From Acidobacteriaceae bacterium (lineage in GTDB: Bacteria > Acidobacteriota > Terriglobia > Terriglobales > Acidobacteriaceae): a stretch of DNA of 48,471 nucleotides. The position numbers and the translations under genes were made by a program. The stretch covers positions 1 to 48,471 of the forward strand of contig JANWJB010000077.1 of NCBI GenBank assembly GCA_025449575.1. The letters are read 5' to 3'. Every line of letters starts with the position of its first letter. Position 1 is the stretch's first letter. This document shows, piece after piece, positions 25,592-34,009 of the stretch. The notes beneath the pieces were generated by a model. It ran no database searches and was not told where the DNA came from. It worked only from the letters and a program-made list of their open reading frames with translations.

Positions 25592-25688
25592 GTCGGGGGA
25601 TGTTCACGGGTCGCCGTTGCGGGCAAACAAGAAAGCGCCCCGCGATTCGTTGGCTGGGATCAAAAGCTATAGCACGTCAACCGAAAGC

Positions 25689-26255
25689 TTAGACCCGTAG
25701 CAAGCCGCGAAATCCTCTTCCGCGATAAAAGCAGGGCGCGGTGTTGTGATACACGAAGACATGGCCGAAGCGGCGGTCGCCAAAGATGGCGCCGCCCAAC
25801 TTCGCAATATCAACCGGCGTTTTCAACCAACTCTGCGTCTTTGTGTCGAAGCTCCCGAGTCTCTGGAGTTCCCGGTATTGCTCTTCTGTTAGCGGCTCGA
25901 TGCCCATCGCGGCTGCCATATCGAGCATGTTGCCGGCCGGATGCAAACCTTCCTTTTCTCTTTTCTCTTGGCCTTTGCGGTCATAGCAGATGTTTCTGCG
26001 GCCCGGCGGAGTTTCCGCCGAGCAATCACAAAAGACGTATTCGCCGCTCTCCTCGTCCTTGCCAATGACGTCCGGCTCGCCGCCAGTTCCTTCCATTTCG
26101 CGAAGGGACCAAAGCGCCCGTCTCTTCCGTACGAGCGCTGCCTGGACGTCCGCCCACGCCAAGCCCTTGTGCCGCTCCATATGTCGCTCAAAGCGGGCTT
26201 TCAGTTCCCTGAGTCGCCCCTCACGTTCTTCCTTCGAGAGAGTGGCAGTGGTCAT
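25689..26255 (-). CDS. DUF4256 family protein
   Basis: The 188-residue protein matches the DUF4256 pattern: 'LKARFERHMERHKGLAWADV', 'GEPDVIGKDEESGEYVFCDC' and 'GRRNICYDRKGQEKR' are typical. It has no signal peptide or membrane segment, is probably cytoplasmic, and the family's function is unknown. It lies 54 nt downstream of lexA on the same strand and could be cotranscribed with it, which would tie it to the DNA-damage response; this is inference from spacing. Confidence 0.88.
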   Translation of the reverse strand: MTTATLSKEEREGRLRELKARFERHMERHKGLAWADVQAALVRKRRALWSLREMEGTGGEPDVIGKDEESGEYVFCDCSAETPPGRRNICYDRKGQEKREKEGLHPAGNMLDMAAAMGIEPLTEEQYRELQRLGSFDTKTQSWLKTPVDIAKLGGAIFGDRRFGHVFVYHNTAPCFYRGRGFRGLLRV

Positions 26256-26309
26256 GATTTACCTGCGGATTCAAACTTAGATCGTCGACCCTATCGGGGA
26301 GCGAAAGCT

Positions 26310-26912
26310 CTATGAGTACTTGCGCAGCATCCCTAAAACCCGGCCCTGAATGGCGAGTTCCGAGAGCGGCACATAGATGGGCGCCATCTCGGCATTGGAA
26401 GGCTGGAGCCTGGCCACGTCGCCCTCAATGTAATAGCGCTTGAGCGTTGTTTCGCTGCCGCGCACCAGAGCCACAATAATCTCTCCTTGCCGTGCGGTCC
26501 GCGTCCGCTCCACCAGCACATAATCGCCATCCAAGATATGCTCGTCGTGCATCGAGTCTCCGCGAACCTGAAGCGCGAAGACCTCGCGGCTTCCGATAAT
26601 GTCGCCGATGGAGATGCTTTCGGCCACCTCGGAGGCCTCCACCGGCAGGCCGGCGGCGATACGCCCCATCAAGGGAAGACGCTCCGCCCGCGCCTTATTG
26701 CGCGGCGGCAGCACATCGATGGAGCGGCTGCGGTTGTGATCGCGCTGCAGCAGGCCCTTCTTCTGCAAATTCGTGATGTGCTTGTGCACCGTCGCCAGTG
26801 ACTTCAAGCTGAGGCCGCGCGCGATCTCGTCAAAAGAGGGAGAGTATCCATGGTTCTCGACAAAGCCGCTGATAAAGTCGAGTACCTCTTTTTGCCTTCG
26901 GGTGACGGACAT
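26310..26912 (-). CDS. lexA: LexA repressor
   Basis: Starting at 26912 the protein is 200 residues, as in other LexA proteins; the 28 extra upstream codons lie in the promoter. The N-terminal winged helix is 'MSVTRRQKEVLDFISGFVEN' and onward. The self-cleavage bond is Ala87-Gly88 in 'GRIAAGLPVEA', and the catalytic dyad is Ser120 ('RGDSMHDEHI') and Lys158 ('TTLKRYY'). It represses SOS genes until RecA filaments trigger autocleavage. The promoter directly upstream contains a likely LexA site. Confidence 0.97.
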   Translation of the reverse strand: MSVTRRQKEVLDFISGFVENHGYSPSFDEIARGLSLKSLATVHKHITNLQKKGLLQRDHNRSRSIDVLPPRNKARAERLPLMGRIAAGLPVEASEVAESISIGDIIGSREVFALQVRGDSMHDEHILDGDYVLVERTRTARQGEIIVALVRGSETTLKRYYIEGDVARLQPSNAEMAPIYVPLSELAIQGRVLGMLRKYS

Positions 26913-26918
26913 GCCGCC

Positions 26919-26946
26919 ATTATAGCGAACAAAAAGCGAATCGCAA
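26919..26946 (-). promoter_or_regulatory. lexA promoter with embedded direct-repeat operator
   Basis: On the minus strand TTGCGA (26946-26941) and a perfect TATAAT (26924-26919) are separated by 16 bases. The spacer TTCGCTTTTTGTTCGC contains a direct repeat; with the preceding base it reads ATTC-N7-GTTC, close to the GTTC-N7-GTTC LexA box known from Alphaproteobacteria. Only six bases separate TATAAT from the ATG, so transcription would begin at or next to the start codon and the mRNA would be leaderless. Confidence 0.65.
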
Positions 26947-27205
26947 GAGAAAACTTTTGTGGCTCTCCGCCTGGAGATTGTCCTATTTCCGTACATTCGG
27001 AGTCGTGCCCGGTTTCCTGTGCCCGGCGGTCTCGACCTGCGGATCTAGATAGGCGATCGGGAAGTCCCTGGCCGGCTCCAGTGAGGCCCATGCGGGTCGC
27101 ACGGTGGCTCGGAGCGAAGAGGCGGTCTCGACGCTTCCGCATTGCAAGTTATAAAATTTGCCCGCGCAACAAAACTGCCGTGAGGGAGAAGCTGCTTTGA
27201 ATTGG

Positions 27206-28036
27206 ATGAGACCTTCAAGGATTGTATGGACGGGCCTTGCACTGGCCGGAATGATTGCTCCCGGGGCTCTCGTCGCCCAGAACGCTGCGCCGTCACCGAA
27301 CGCCGTGGCTGCGCGCGCGCCCAGAAGGCCAGCCAACGCCGCCGAAGCCGCTGCGGCGCGCAAGACCGATCCCTATTGGATCAAACATGACAAGCAATTG
27401 ATGGTGGACTTCGGCGATCTGAAACACTTTGCGCAGGCTGATGCGGCGCTGCCGGCGCCCGCCGCCGGCGAGAACCGCGTGGTCTTTCTGGGTGACTCCA
27501 TCACCGAGGGATGGAATCTGAAGACGGCGTTTCCCGGCAAGCCATACGTCAATCGCGGCATCAGCGGAGAGACCTCGCCGCAGATGCTGGTGCGCTTTCG
27601 CCAGGACGTGATCGATCTGCATCCGAAAGTCGTGGTGATCCTGGCGGGAACCAACGATATTGCCGGAAATACCGGGCCGATGACCGCGGAGCAGACCGAA
27701 AACAATCTGCGCTCCATGGCCGACTTGGCCACGGCAAATGGAATTCGGCCGGTGCTCTGCTCGGTGACTCCGGCAGTGGACTTCTGGTGGGCTCCCGGCA
27801 AAGATCCCTCGCCACAGATCGCTGCGCTAAACCAGTGGATTCAGTCCTACGCCGCCCGCAAGGGATATGTGTATGTGGACTTCTACTCGGCGCTCAAAGA
27901 TGCTCAGGGCGGATACAAGCCCGGCCTAAGCAGAGACGGCGTGCATCCGGGGCCGGACGCCCATGCCATCATGAATCCTCTGGTGGAGACAGGCATCCAG
28001 AAGGCGCTGCAGCGGCACCGCAGGCACGGTCGCTAG
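27206..28036 (+). CDS. Secreted SGNH/GDSL hydrolase
   Basis: The protein is 276 residues from the ATG at 27206; a TTG at 27197, six bases after GGGAGAA, is an alternative start three codons earlier. A signal peptide ('MRPSRIVWTGLALAGMIAPG') precedes the SGNH blocks 'VVFLGDSITEGW' (Ser98), 'NRGISGETSPQML', 'ILAGTNDIAGN' and 'RDGVHPG' (Asp244/His247). It is probably an extracytoplasmic esterase of unknown substrate, related to but shorter than the one at 8892-10154. A putative promoter TCGACG-N16-TATAAA lies at 27128-27155. Confidence 0.88.
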   Translation: MRPSRIVWTGLALAGMIAPGALVAQNAAPSPNAVAARAPRRPANAAEAAAARKTDPYWIKHDKQLMVDFGDLKHFAQADAALPAPAAGENRVVFLGDSITEGWNLKTAFPGKPYVNRGISGETSPQMLVRFRQDVIDLHPKVVVILAGTNDIAGNTGPMTAEQTENNLRSMADLATANGIRPVLCSVTPAVDFWWAPGKDPSPQIAALNQWIQSYAARKGYVYVDFYSALKDAQGGYKPGLSRDGVHPGPDAHAIMNPLVETGIQKALQRHRRHGR

Positions 28037-28054
28037 CTCCCGGCTAGGGCTGGG

Positions 28055-28987
28055 CTAAAGTTTGGCGGCCGCTGGAGTGCCCGTGCTGCCCGCCGGCTGC
28101 AGCGTGTGCACCGTAATCTCCGGCGGACAGCGAAAACGGAAGGGAACACCCACGGTGCCGATTCCCCTGTTCACGTAGAGCTGCGTCGCGTCGGGGAGGT
28201 GAAAAAGCCCTTCCACATACTTGGTTCCCATCTGTGGAAGGTACATGGGCGGTATGAAGGGGATGCGGACCTGGCCGCCGTGGGTGTGGCCCGATAAGAC
28301 CAGGGCGACTTGGTGGCCGACCACCCGGTCGGCGTAATCCGGCTCATGCACCATCAGGATGACTGGTTCACGCGCAGCATCGCGCCGTGCGGGTACAGCG
28401 CGCGTGAGGCTGGGATGCTGGAAGAGGACCTCCGCAAGTCCGGAGAGCCAAATGCGGCTGCCGTCCCGTTCCAGCGGCACATAGCTGTTGCTTAGAACGG
28501 GAATGTGATTGGACACCAGCGCCTCGGTGACAGCGACCGGATTCACCAGAACGTCGTGATTGCCTAGAACCGCATATCGCAGAGGGCAGCTAAGCTGGTC
28601 CAGAATCCTGGCGCACTGATGGCTCCAGCCAATGGAGAGGCGGGGAGGGAGCGGTCCGTTGCTGACAAAGTCCCCCGTTAACGCGACCAAATCCGGGCGA
28701 ATTGTGTTGATGCGATGGACGGCCTCTTCAAGGAAGAAAGCTTCGGTGAATTCCTCGAAATGGATATCGCTGAGTTGCGCGATCCTGAATCCGGCGAAGG
28801 AATCGGGTAGGCCGGCGAGATGGATGGTGCGATGAACAACGTCGATCTCGTGGCGCTCACCCTCACTCGAATAGACGACCAGGCCCCCCACCGCGGCGGC
28901 CGCCGAGAAGCCGAGGAAGCTGCGCCGTGTCATGTGGCTGGTTGATAGGTTTTGCTCTTGCAGGGCGGGCGAAGCAGTCATCAGCAT
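28055..28987 (-). CDS. Tat-exported metallophosphoesterase
   Basis: The 310-residue protein has a twin-arginine signal ('MTRRSFLGFSAAAAVGG', residues 19-35) and all calcineurin-type metal-binding motifs: 'QLSDIHFEEF', 'TGDFVSNG', 'LGNHDVLV' and 'SGHTHGGQVRIP'. It resembles the YaeI-like class of phosphodiesterases acting at the membrane surface, possibly on lipid precursors; the substrate is not known. The start at 28987 has GGCGGGGACG just upstream; a start at 28933, at the Tat signal itself, is also possible. It is convergent with the SGNH hydrolase. Confidence 0.88.
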   Translation of the reverse strand: MLMTASPALQEQNLSTSHMTRRSFLGFSAAAAVGGLVVYSSEGERHEIDVVHRTIHLAGLPDSFAGFRIAQLSDIHFEEFTEAFFLEEAVHRINTIRPDLVALTGDFVSNGPLPPRLSIGWSHQCARILDQLSCPLRYAVLGNHDVLVNPVAVTEALVSNHIPVLSNSYVPLERDGSRIWLSGLAEVLFQHPSLTRAVPARRDAAREPVILMVHEPDYADRVVGHQVALVLSGHTHGGQVRIPFIPPMYLPQMGTKYVEGLFHLPDATQLYVNRGIGTVGVPFRFRCPPEITVHTLQPAGSTGTPAAAKL

Positions 28988-29172
28988 CGTCCCCGCCAGG
29001 CGTAGCTGGTTCTGGCCACGCGATCGAGTGCGGGCTGTCCTCTGAGTTGCGGGGCCTGGATAATCATCTCCATCAAGTCTATCGGCATCCGCCCCGCGGA
29101 GGATCGCTCCGGCGGCTCACGATCGATTCCGCACTCTGATCGCGCACCGGGTTAATAACGCGCCGGTGGGAA

Positions 29173-29706
29173 TCACAGTGCGGTATTGCTCTCGCAGGAG
29201 CCATTGAGTGGATGTCGGTAGCGAATCTCGTCCACGGTCACGCCCCATACGGTCTGGCGGCGAGAGTTTCCGTCGGCCAGCCAGTTGCCGCGGCGGTAAA
29301 AGCGGTCCGCCCGGTGGTTGCCGGCCAACATCCAAAGGAGCGCGCGCGAGAATCCCCGATCCAAGAGCCGGCGGTGCGCCTCCGCGAGAAGAATGCCGCC
29401 GACGCCTTGGCCCCAGCGATCAGGGTCAACATAAAGAGCACACAACTCGCCATGCGAAGCAAGGTCATGATCTCGGGACGGCGCCGTGGTGGCAAAGCCG
29501 AGAATCGTATCACCTTCGGTGGCAAGAATTGTTTTCGGCGATCCGGGATCGGCCGCGGCGAAGTCATATTTTTCAGCGCGGTCTTCCGGCCTCATCTGAG
29601 CGAGGTACTCCGCAGGGAGCAGAGAGGCATAGGCAGCCCGCCATGAGCGGACGTGGACTTGAGCTACTGCCATGGCGTCCGAAGGCTCGGCGATTCGGAT
29701 CTGCAT
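29173..29706 (-). CDS. GNAT family N-acetyltransferase
   Basis: The preferred start is 29706 ('MQIRIAEPSDAMAVAQVHVR'), giving 177 residues; a longer frame begins at 29736 inside a repeat half-element. The acetyl-CoA motif is 'VDPDRWGQGVGGILLAEAHR', followed by 'LWMLAGNHRADRFYRRGNW'. The pattern is that of small-molecule or RimI/YhhY-like acetyltransferases. The acceptor is unknown. It follows the xylulokinase on the same strand after 47 nt. Confidence 0.88.
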   Translation of the reverse strand: MQIRIAEPSDAMAVAQVHVRSWRAAYASLLPAEYLAQMRPEDRAEKYDFAAADPGSPKTILATEGDTILGFATTAPSRDHDLASHGELCALYVDPDRWGQGVGGILLAEAHRRLLDRGFSRALLWMLAGNHRADRFYRRGNWLADGNSRRQTVWGVTVDEIRYRHPLNGSCESNTAL

Positions 29707-29729
29707 AGACGGTTTCTCGAAGCTGTCCC

Positions 29730-29756
29730 GGGGCACACCTATCTGAATCCGCTCTA
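29730..29756 (-). repeat. Half copy of the palindromic repeat family after xylB
   Basis: On the minus strand the sequence TAGAGCGGATTCAGATAGG starts with the TAG stop codon of the xylulokinase (29756-29754) and continues GTGTGCCCC, matching the left end of the 11.8-kb element. The second end and hairpin are absent. It fills most of the gap to the acetyltransferase gene. Confidence 0.65.
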
Positions 29757-31250
29757 TGGCGCGAAGATCTGCCGCAAGGCTGGATAGAGGCGGCGATAGT
29801 TCGCGTAAGCCGCCTGCATCGTAGTCACGTTCTGCGGATCAGGCGCGATCCGCTGTGCCACATGGACGACGGCGTCGCAGGCCTGTTCGACCGTCGGCCA
29901 CAAGCCCGCGCCTACGCCGGCCAGCAGCGCCGCGCCATAAGCCGCCCCTTCTTCGGCGGCTACCGTCTCCACCGCTTGTCCATAGACTTCGGCTTGAATT
30001 TGGCGCCACACGGAAGAACGCGCACCGCCTCCGCCTAGCCGTATTTCACGAACCGGAATCCCCAACTCGCCGAAGATGGTGAGCGAGTCCTTCAGGCTGA
30101 AGGCGACACCTTCCAGAATCGCGCGGATCACGTGTCCGCGGCCATGGCTCGCGGCCAAACCTACCAGGGCGCCGCGCGCATTCGGGTCCAGGTAAGGGGT
30201 GCGCTCGCCCATGAGATACGGCGCCCAGAGAACGCCCTCCGAGCCGGCGGGGATGCGCGAGGCCTCCGCGGCAAGCGCGTCATAAGGATCTCCCGCCGGC
30301 ATGGGTTCCTTGCCCGTGCCGAAGTTGTCGCGGAACCAGCGCAATGAGAGCCCCGCTGCCTGGGTCACGCCCATCACGTGCCAGCGCCCGGGGATGGCGT
30401 GGCAGAAGGTATGGAGACGGCCGCGCGGGTCGGTGAAGGGCGCGTCGGTTGCGGCAAAGACCACCCCCGAGGTGCCGATGGTCGCGCTGACGTCGCCGGG
30501 ACGCGCGATTCCCATGCCCAGCGCGCCGGCAGCCTGGTCCCCCGCGCCGGCCACGATCGGCGTGCCCGCCTTCAGCCCTGTCTCCTTCGCGGCGGCTTCG
30601 CTGATCCGGCCGGCGATCTCCGGCGACTCGAAGAGTTGCGGCAGGCAGTCCCGGTTCAGGCCGGTGGCCTCCAGCATGGCATACGACCACTGGCGGTGCT
30701 GCACGTCGAGCAACAGCGTGCCCGAAGCATCGGCCACGTCGATGGCTCGCAGCCCGCTGAGCCGAAAACGAACGTAGTCCTTGGGCAAAACGAAGCTGTG
30801 GAACTTCCGCCAGATCTCCGGCTCGTGCTTGCGCACCCAAAGCAGCTTGGTGAGGGTGAAGTTGGTGAGCGCGGGGTTGGCGGTCAACTCGACCAGGCGC
30901 TCGGGACCGATGGTCGAATTCAGGTCGCGGCACTCCTCGGCGGTGCGCTGGTCGGCCCAGATCAACGCCGGGCGCAGCACCCGGTTCTCTTTGTCCAGCA
31001 GCACCGCGCCGTGCATCTGGCCGGTGAGCCCGATGCAGGCGATCTCCTCCGGAGCAATGGCCGACTCGCGCAGCAAGCGGGCGATGGCGGCGCTCGAAGC
31101 CTTCCACCAGTCGTGCGGATCCTGTTCCGCCCATCCGGCGTGTGGAGAGCGAAAGGGCTCATGTTCGTGGACCGCCGAGGCGACCACCGCGCCCGATTCA
31201 TCGATCAATAAAGCCCGCGAGCCCCCCGTGCCGACGTCGATTCCAAGCAA
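29754..31250 (-). CDS. xylB: Xylulokinase
   Basis: The FGGY-kinase core begins 'LLGIDVGTGGSRALLIDESG'. The most likely start is TTG at 31250, behind GGGAGGG at 31264-31270; an ATG at 31319 would add 23 residues containing a lysine run from an A-tract. The ~498-residue product has 'HAGWAEQDPHDWW', 'GLTGQMHGAVLLD' (xylulokinase substrate signature) and 'GDVSATIGTSGVVFAAT' (ATP site). It phosphorylates D-xylulose to enter the pentose phosphate pathway, which fits the xylan enzymes in the window. Its TAG stop belongs to a repeat element. Confidence 0.9.
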   Translation of the reverse strand: MLGIDVGTGGSRALLIDESGAVVASAVHEHEPFRSPHAGWAEQDPHDWWKASSAAIARLLRESAIAPEEIACIGLTGQMHGAVLLDKENRVLRPALIWADQRTAEECRDLNSTIGPERLVELTANPALTNFTLTKLLWVRKHEPEIWRKFHSFVLPKDYVRFRLSGLRAIDVADASGTLLLDVQHRQWSYAMLEATGLNRDCLPQLFESPEIAGRISEAAAKETGLKAGTPIVAGAGDQAAGALGMGIARPGDVSATIGTSGVVFAATDAPFTDPRGRLHTFCHAIPGRWHVMGVTQAAGLSLRWFRDNFGTGKEPMPAGDPYDALAAEASRIPAGSEGVLWAPYLMGERTPYLDPNARGALVGLAASHGRGHVIRAILEGVAFSLKDSLTIFGELGIPVREIRLGGGGARSSVWRQIQAEVYGQAVETVAAEEGAAYGAALLAGVGAGLWPTVEQACDAVVHVAQRIAPDPQNVTTMQAAYANYRRLYPALRQIFAP

Positions 31251-31334
31251 GTGAATGGCGCTACCCTCCCGATCGTGATGCAATTGCTTTTTTTTTGAGC
31301 GCGGACGAGCACCGCGCATAATATGACGTTTTCT

Positions 31335-31364
31335 TTCCCAGATCCCACGAGTGGGACCTGGGAA
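31335..31364. repeat. 30-bp near-perfect palindrome in the xylB leader
   Basis: TTCCCAGATCCCAC (31335-31348) and GTGGGACCTGGGAA (31351-31364) are inverted copies with one mismatch and a two-base centre. It lies between the glnA stop and xylB. No T-run follows in either direction that would make it a terminator. It could be an operator or an RNA processing hairpin. A smaller palindrome GTAAC-T-GTTAC (31392-31402) lies 28 bp away. Confidence 0.7.
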
Positions 31365-31414
31365 GATGGAGCCGGGGAAAACAAATACCTTGTAACTGTT
31401 ACGGTAGCGAAGCC

Positions 31415-32854
31415 CTAGAACTGGTTCCAGAGATATTGGTTGTAGACCTCGTGGTGAAATTGAACCTCGGGCGCCTTTACATAGGTTCCCAGAAGGCGTG
31501 GGCAGCGGTCGGCCGAGGCCTGCTTCAGATCGGCGTAGCGCGCCTTGACGTCCGCGCCGAGCAGCTTGGTGGTCCACTCCGATTTGCGGAAGGCTTCCAG
31601 CGCGGTATAGATGTTATCGGGCAGGAAGCGCTTCGCCTGACGAAGGTTTTGGATCTTGGCGATCTCCCCCTGCAGCCCCGTGCGGAAAATGGAATAGAGC
31701 ACCAGGTAAGGGTTCGCATCCGGGCTGACCGAGCGAACCTCCAGCCGCGCGCTCTTCTCGTTGCCCAGGGGCACCCGCACCATCGAGCCGCGGTCGATGG
31801 CCGACGCCTTGATCTGGTTGGGCGCTTCAAAGTGCGGGTCCAAGCGGCGGTAGGCGTTTACGCTGGGGTTCAGCAGGATGCAGATATCGTTGGCGGAGGT
31901 TAGCAGGCGATCCACGAACGACCATGCCATGGGGCTGATCTTCTCTTCGCCCTTCGGATCCCAGAAGAGGTTCTTGCCCCCCTTGGTCACCGAGACATTG
32001 GTGTGCATGCCGCTGCCGTTCACTCCCACCACCGGCTTGGGCAAGAAGCTCGCCGTATAGCCCAGCTTGGTGGCTACCTCGCGGCAGATGAATTTGTAGA
32101 GTTGGATCTGGTCGGCCGCCGCCACCACTTCGCCGTAGGAATAGTTGATCTCAAACTGCGAGGGCGCGACCTCCGGATGGTCCTTTTCATTTTCAAAGCC
32201 CATCGCGCGCTGCACCTCTGCGGTGGTGTCGATGAAGGTGCGCAGCGGGTCGCCGGGCAGCGAATGGTAGTAACCGCCGGTATTGACGTAATCGAACTTG
32301 CCGGTTTCGTGGTAGTGCCGCTCGGCGTCGGGCCCGGCGAAGAGGAAGCCTTCAATCTCATTGGCGGCGTTCAAGGTATAGCCGTGCTCGCGATACTGCT
32401 CGTCGGCGAAGGTCTTCAGGACCCCCCGCACGTCGCCGGAGAAAGGCTTGCCGCTCTTATCGATGACCTGTCCGAAGACCAGGACCTTGCCGGCGCCGAA
32501 GAAGTCCGCAGGCGCCCAGTAGAAGGCGTTCCAATCCATGGCCAGCCGCAGATCGCTCTCATGCTGCGCGGTAAAGCCGCGAATCGAGGAGCCGTCGAAG
32601 GTCAGATTGTCCCAGCTCTTCAGCAGGAACTTCTTGTCGTAGTCCAGCATGTGCAGCCGGCCTTCCAAATCGCTGAAGAAGACGGTCACAGCCTTGATCC
32701 GCTTTTCGTCCGTCAGGTACTTCAGGCGAGCTTCCTGAACCTTGTCCACCGAAGCGCGCTTCTTACGCTCCTCTTTGGCCTTCAGATTCAGGTCTTCCAA
32801 CTCCGCGTACGACAACATCAGAAAATCGCGTAGATCGCGTAAATCGTTCGGCAT
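31415..32854 (-). CDS. glnA: Glutamine synthetase
   Basis: The 479-residue protein has glutamine synthetase blocks in order: 'NLTFDGSSIRGF' (beta-grasp), 'NAANEIEGFLF' and 'VAPSQFEINYSYGEVVAAAD' (metal-binding glutamates), 'NGSGMHTNVSV', 'NPSVNAYRRLDPHF' and 'VPLGNEKSARLEVRS'. The segment where enteric-type enzymes carry the adenylylated tyrosine ('NLYDLP') is replaced by 'GLQGEIAKIQNLRQAKRF', so it is probably not controlled by adenylylation. An N-terminal extension of ~60 charged residues precedes the catalytic core. It assimilates ammonia into glutamine. The gene is monocistronic; AGGAG-type sequence precedes the start. Confidence 0.88.
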   Translation of the reverse strand: MPNDLRDLRDFLMLSYAELEDLNLKAKEERKKRASVDKVQEARLKYLTDEKRIKAVTVFFSDLEGRLHMLDYDKKFLLKSWDNLTFDGSSIRGFTAQHESDLRLAMDWNAFYWAPADFFGAGKVLVFGQVIDKSGKPFSGDVRGVLKTFADEQYREHGYTLNAANEIEGFLFAGPDAERHYHETGKFDYVNTGGYYHSLPGDPLRTFIDTTAEVQRAMGFENEKDHPEVAPSQFEINYSYGEVVAAADQIQLYKFICREVATKLGYTASFLPKPVVGVNGSGMHTNVSVTKGGKNLFWDPKGEEKISPMAWSFVDRLLTSANDICILLNPSVNAYRRLDPHFEAPNQIKASAIDRGSMVRVPLGNEKSARLEVRSVSPDANPYLVLYSIFRTGLQGEIAKIQNLRQAKRFLPDNIYTALEAFRKSEWTTKLLGADVKARYADLKQASADRCPRLLGTYVKAPEVQFHHEVYNQYLWNQF

Positions 32855-33286
32855 GGAACTCCTTTACAGTGGGCGATGAATTGGGTCTGGTGATCACGAT
32901 GGAGAATGACGGACAAGCACGCGCCGTTGCCGGCAAGCGGAGGGCGAGGGGGCGAGCGGTTTCGACGAGCATCAAGCGTGCGGACAAGGAGCGAATTGTA
33001 CCGGCGTACACCGGAGGAGAAGCATGCGGCAAGGGGACGATAAAGCTTCTCTCGCGGCGGCCATTTTTCAAATCCGGCCTGAGCGAAGCTGTGAGCCGGA
33101 GCGGCAAAACGCCGTCCTCCCTCCCGCTAGCTTTCCGTGGGGTGAACAGGCTCTAGCATAACGCGAGGGCCGCCCAGGCACCAAAAAAAGAGAGGGCCGC
33201 AAAAGGCGGGGAGCTGCGCTCGCCGCGGGGTCTTCCAGGCCTGGCAAGCGCCGGGCCGCGGAGCCGGCACGTTACAATGAGCACCC
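32855..33286. other. 432-nt intergenic region between glnA and rpiA
   Basis: The region separates divergent starts. Small open frames on both strands lack protein-like composition. An A-run (33182-33188) and the palindrome CCAGGCCTGG near 33236 are visible. Next to rpiA, TACAAT (33273-33278) lies nine bases before the ATG and could be its -10. The decamer ATGAGCACCC is repeated in tandem across the rpiA start (33277-33286 and 33287-33296). Confidence 0.5.
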
Positions 33287-33967
33287 ATGAGCACCCGCGA
33301 CGAGGAAAAAGCCGCTGCCGCTCGCAAGAGCCTCGAATATATTCAGCCGGGGATGGTCGTTGGGCTGGGTTCCGGTTCCACCGCGACTCTGGCCATCCGC
33401 CAGATCGGCGAGCAGGTGAGCCGCGGACTGAAGATCCGCGGCATCCCTACCTCCAAGAACAGCCAGGCCCTGGCGCAATCGCTCGGCATCCCTCTCCTCA
33501 CTCTGGATGACGTGGATGCCATCGATGTCACGATCGACGGAGCCGACGAAATCGCTCCCGGCCTGCAATTGATCAAAGGCGGAGGAGGATTCCTGCTGCA
33601 CGAGAAGATTGTCGCTGCTGCTTCCAAGCGCCTGGTAATTGTGGCCGACCAACAAAAAAAGGTTGCCGAGTTAGGCCGCTTTCCTCTTCCCGTAGAGGTG
33701 GTGCGCTTCGCCCGGGCGCCGGTCCGGCGTAAGTTGCAGGCGATGGAAGCAAACCCTCAGTTGCGTTCAGGCAGCGATGGAAGGCCTTACGTGACCGACG
33801 AAGGGAACTTCATCTTTGATTGCAGCTTCGGCAGCATTCCCGACCCCGCCGCTACCGCGCGGGAGTTGAAAAGCATTCCCGGCGTCGTGGAGCATGGCCT
33901 ATTTTTGGGCTTGGCTTCGCTGGCCATTGTCGCCGGTCCCGGCGGAATTGAAATCCTGACCGTTTGA
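33287..33967 (+). CDS. rpiA: Ribose-5-phosphate isomerase A
   Basis: The 226-residue protein has the RpiA blocks 'GMVVGLGSGSTATLAIRQIG', 'DVTIDGADEIAPGLQLIKGGG' with the following 'LLHEKIVA' (catalytic Glu region), and 'VVEHGLFLGLA' near the end. It interconverts ribose 5-phosphate and ribulose 5-phosphate in the cytoplasm. The true start is the second of two ATGs in a tandem repeat ten bases apart; the first is out of frame. No Shine-Dalgarno site is seen and the message may be leaderless. Confidence 0.95.
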   Translation: MSTRDEEKAAAARKSLEYIQPGMVVGLGSGSTATLAIRQIGEQVSRGLKIRGIPTSKNSQALAQSLGIPLLTLDDVDAIDVTIDGADEIAPGLQLIKGGGGFLLHEKIVAAASKRLVIVADQQKKVAELGRFPLPVEVVRFARAPVRRKLQAMEANPQLRSGSDGRPYVTDEGNFIFDCSFGSIPDPAATARELKSIPGVVEHGLFLGLASLAIVAGPGGIEILTV

Positions 33968-34009
33968 AAGGGACGCCCGCCCACCCTGAGCCAGGCGCCC
34001 CGTCCCGAG

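Noticed and set aside
31335-31364. Intrinsic terminator of glnA
   Set aside because: The palindrome is strong but on the minus strand it is followed by AAAGAAAA, not a T-run.
31251-31577. Long N-terminal extension of xylulokinase
   Set aside because: It would include the 30-bp palindrome and an A-tract, and xylulokinases start at the 'GIDVGT' block.
32869-33156. 95-codon plus-strand frame before rpiA
   Set aside because: Basic, low-similarity translation spanning the glnA upstream region; there is no ribosome binding site.
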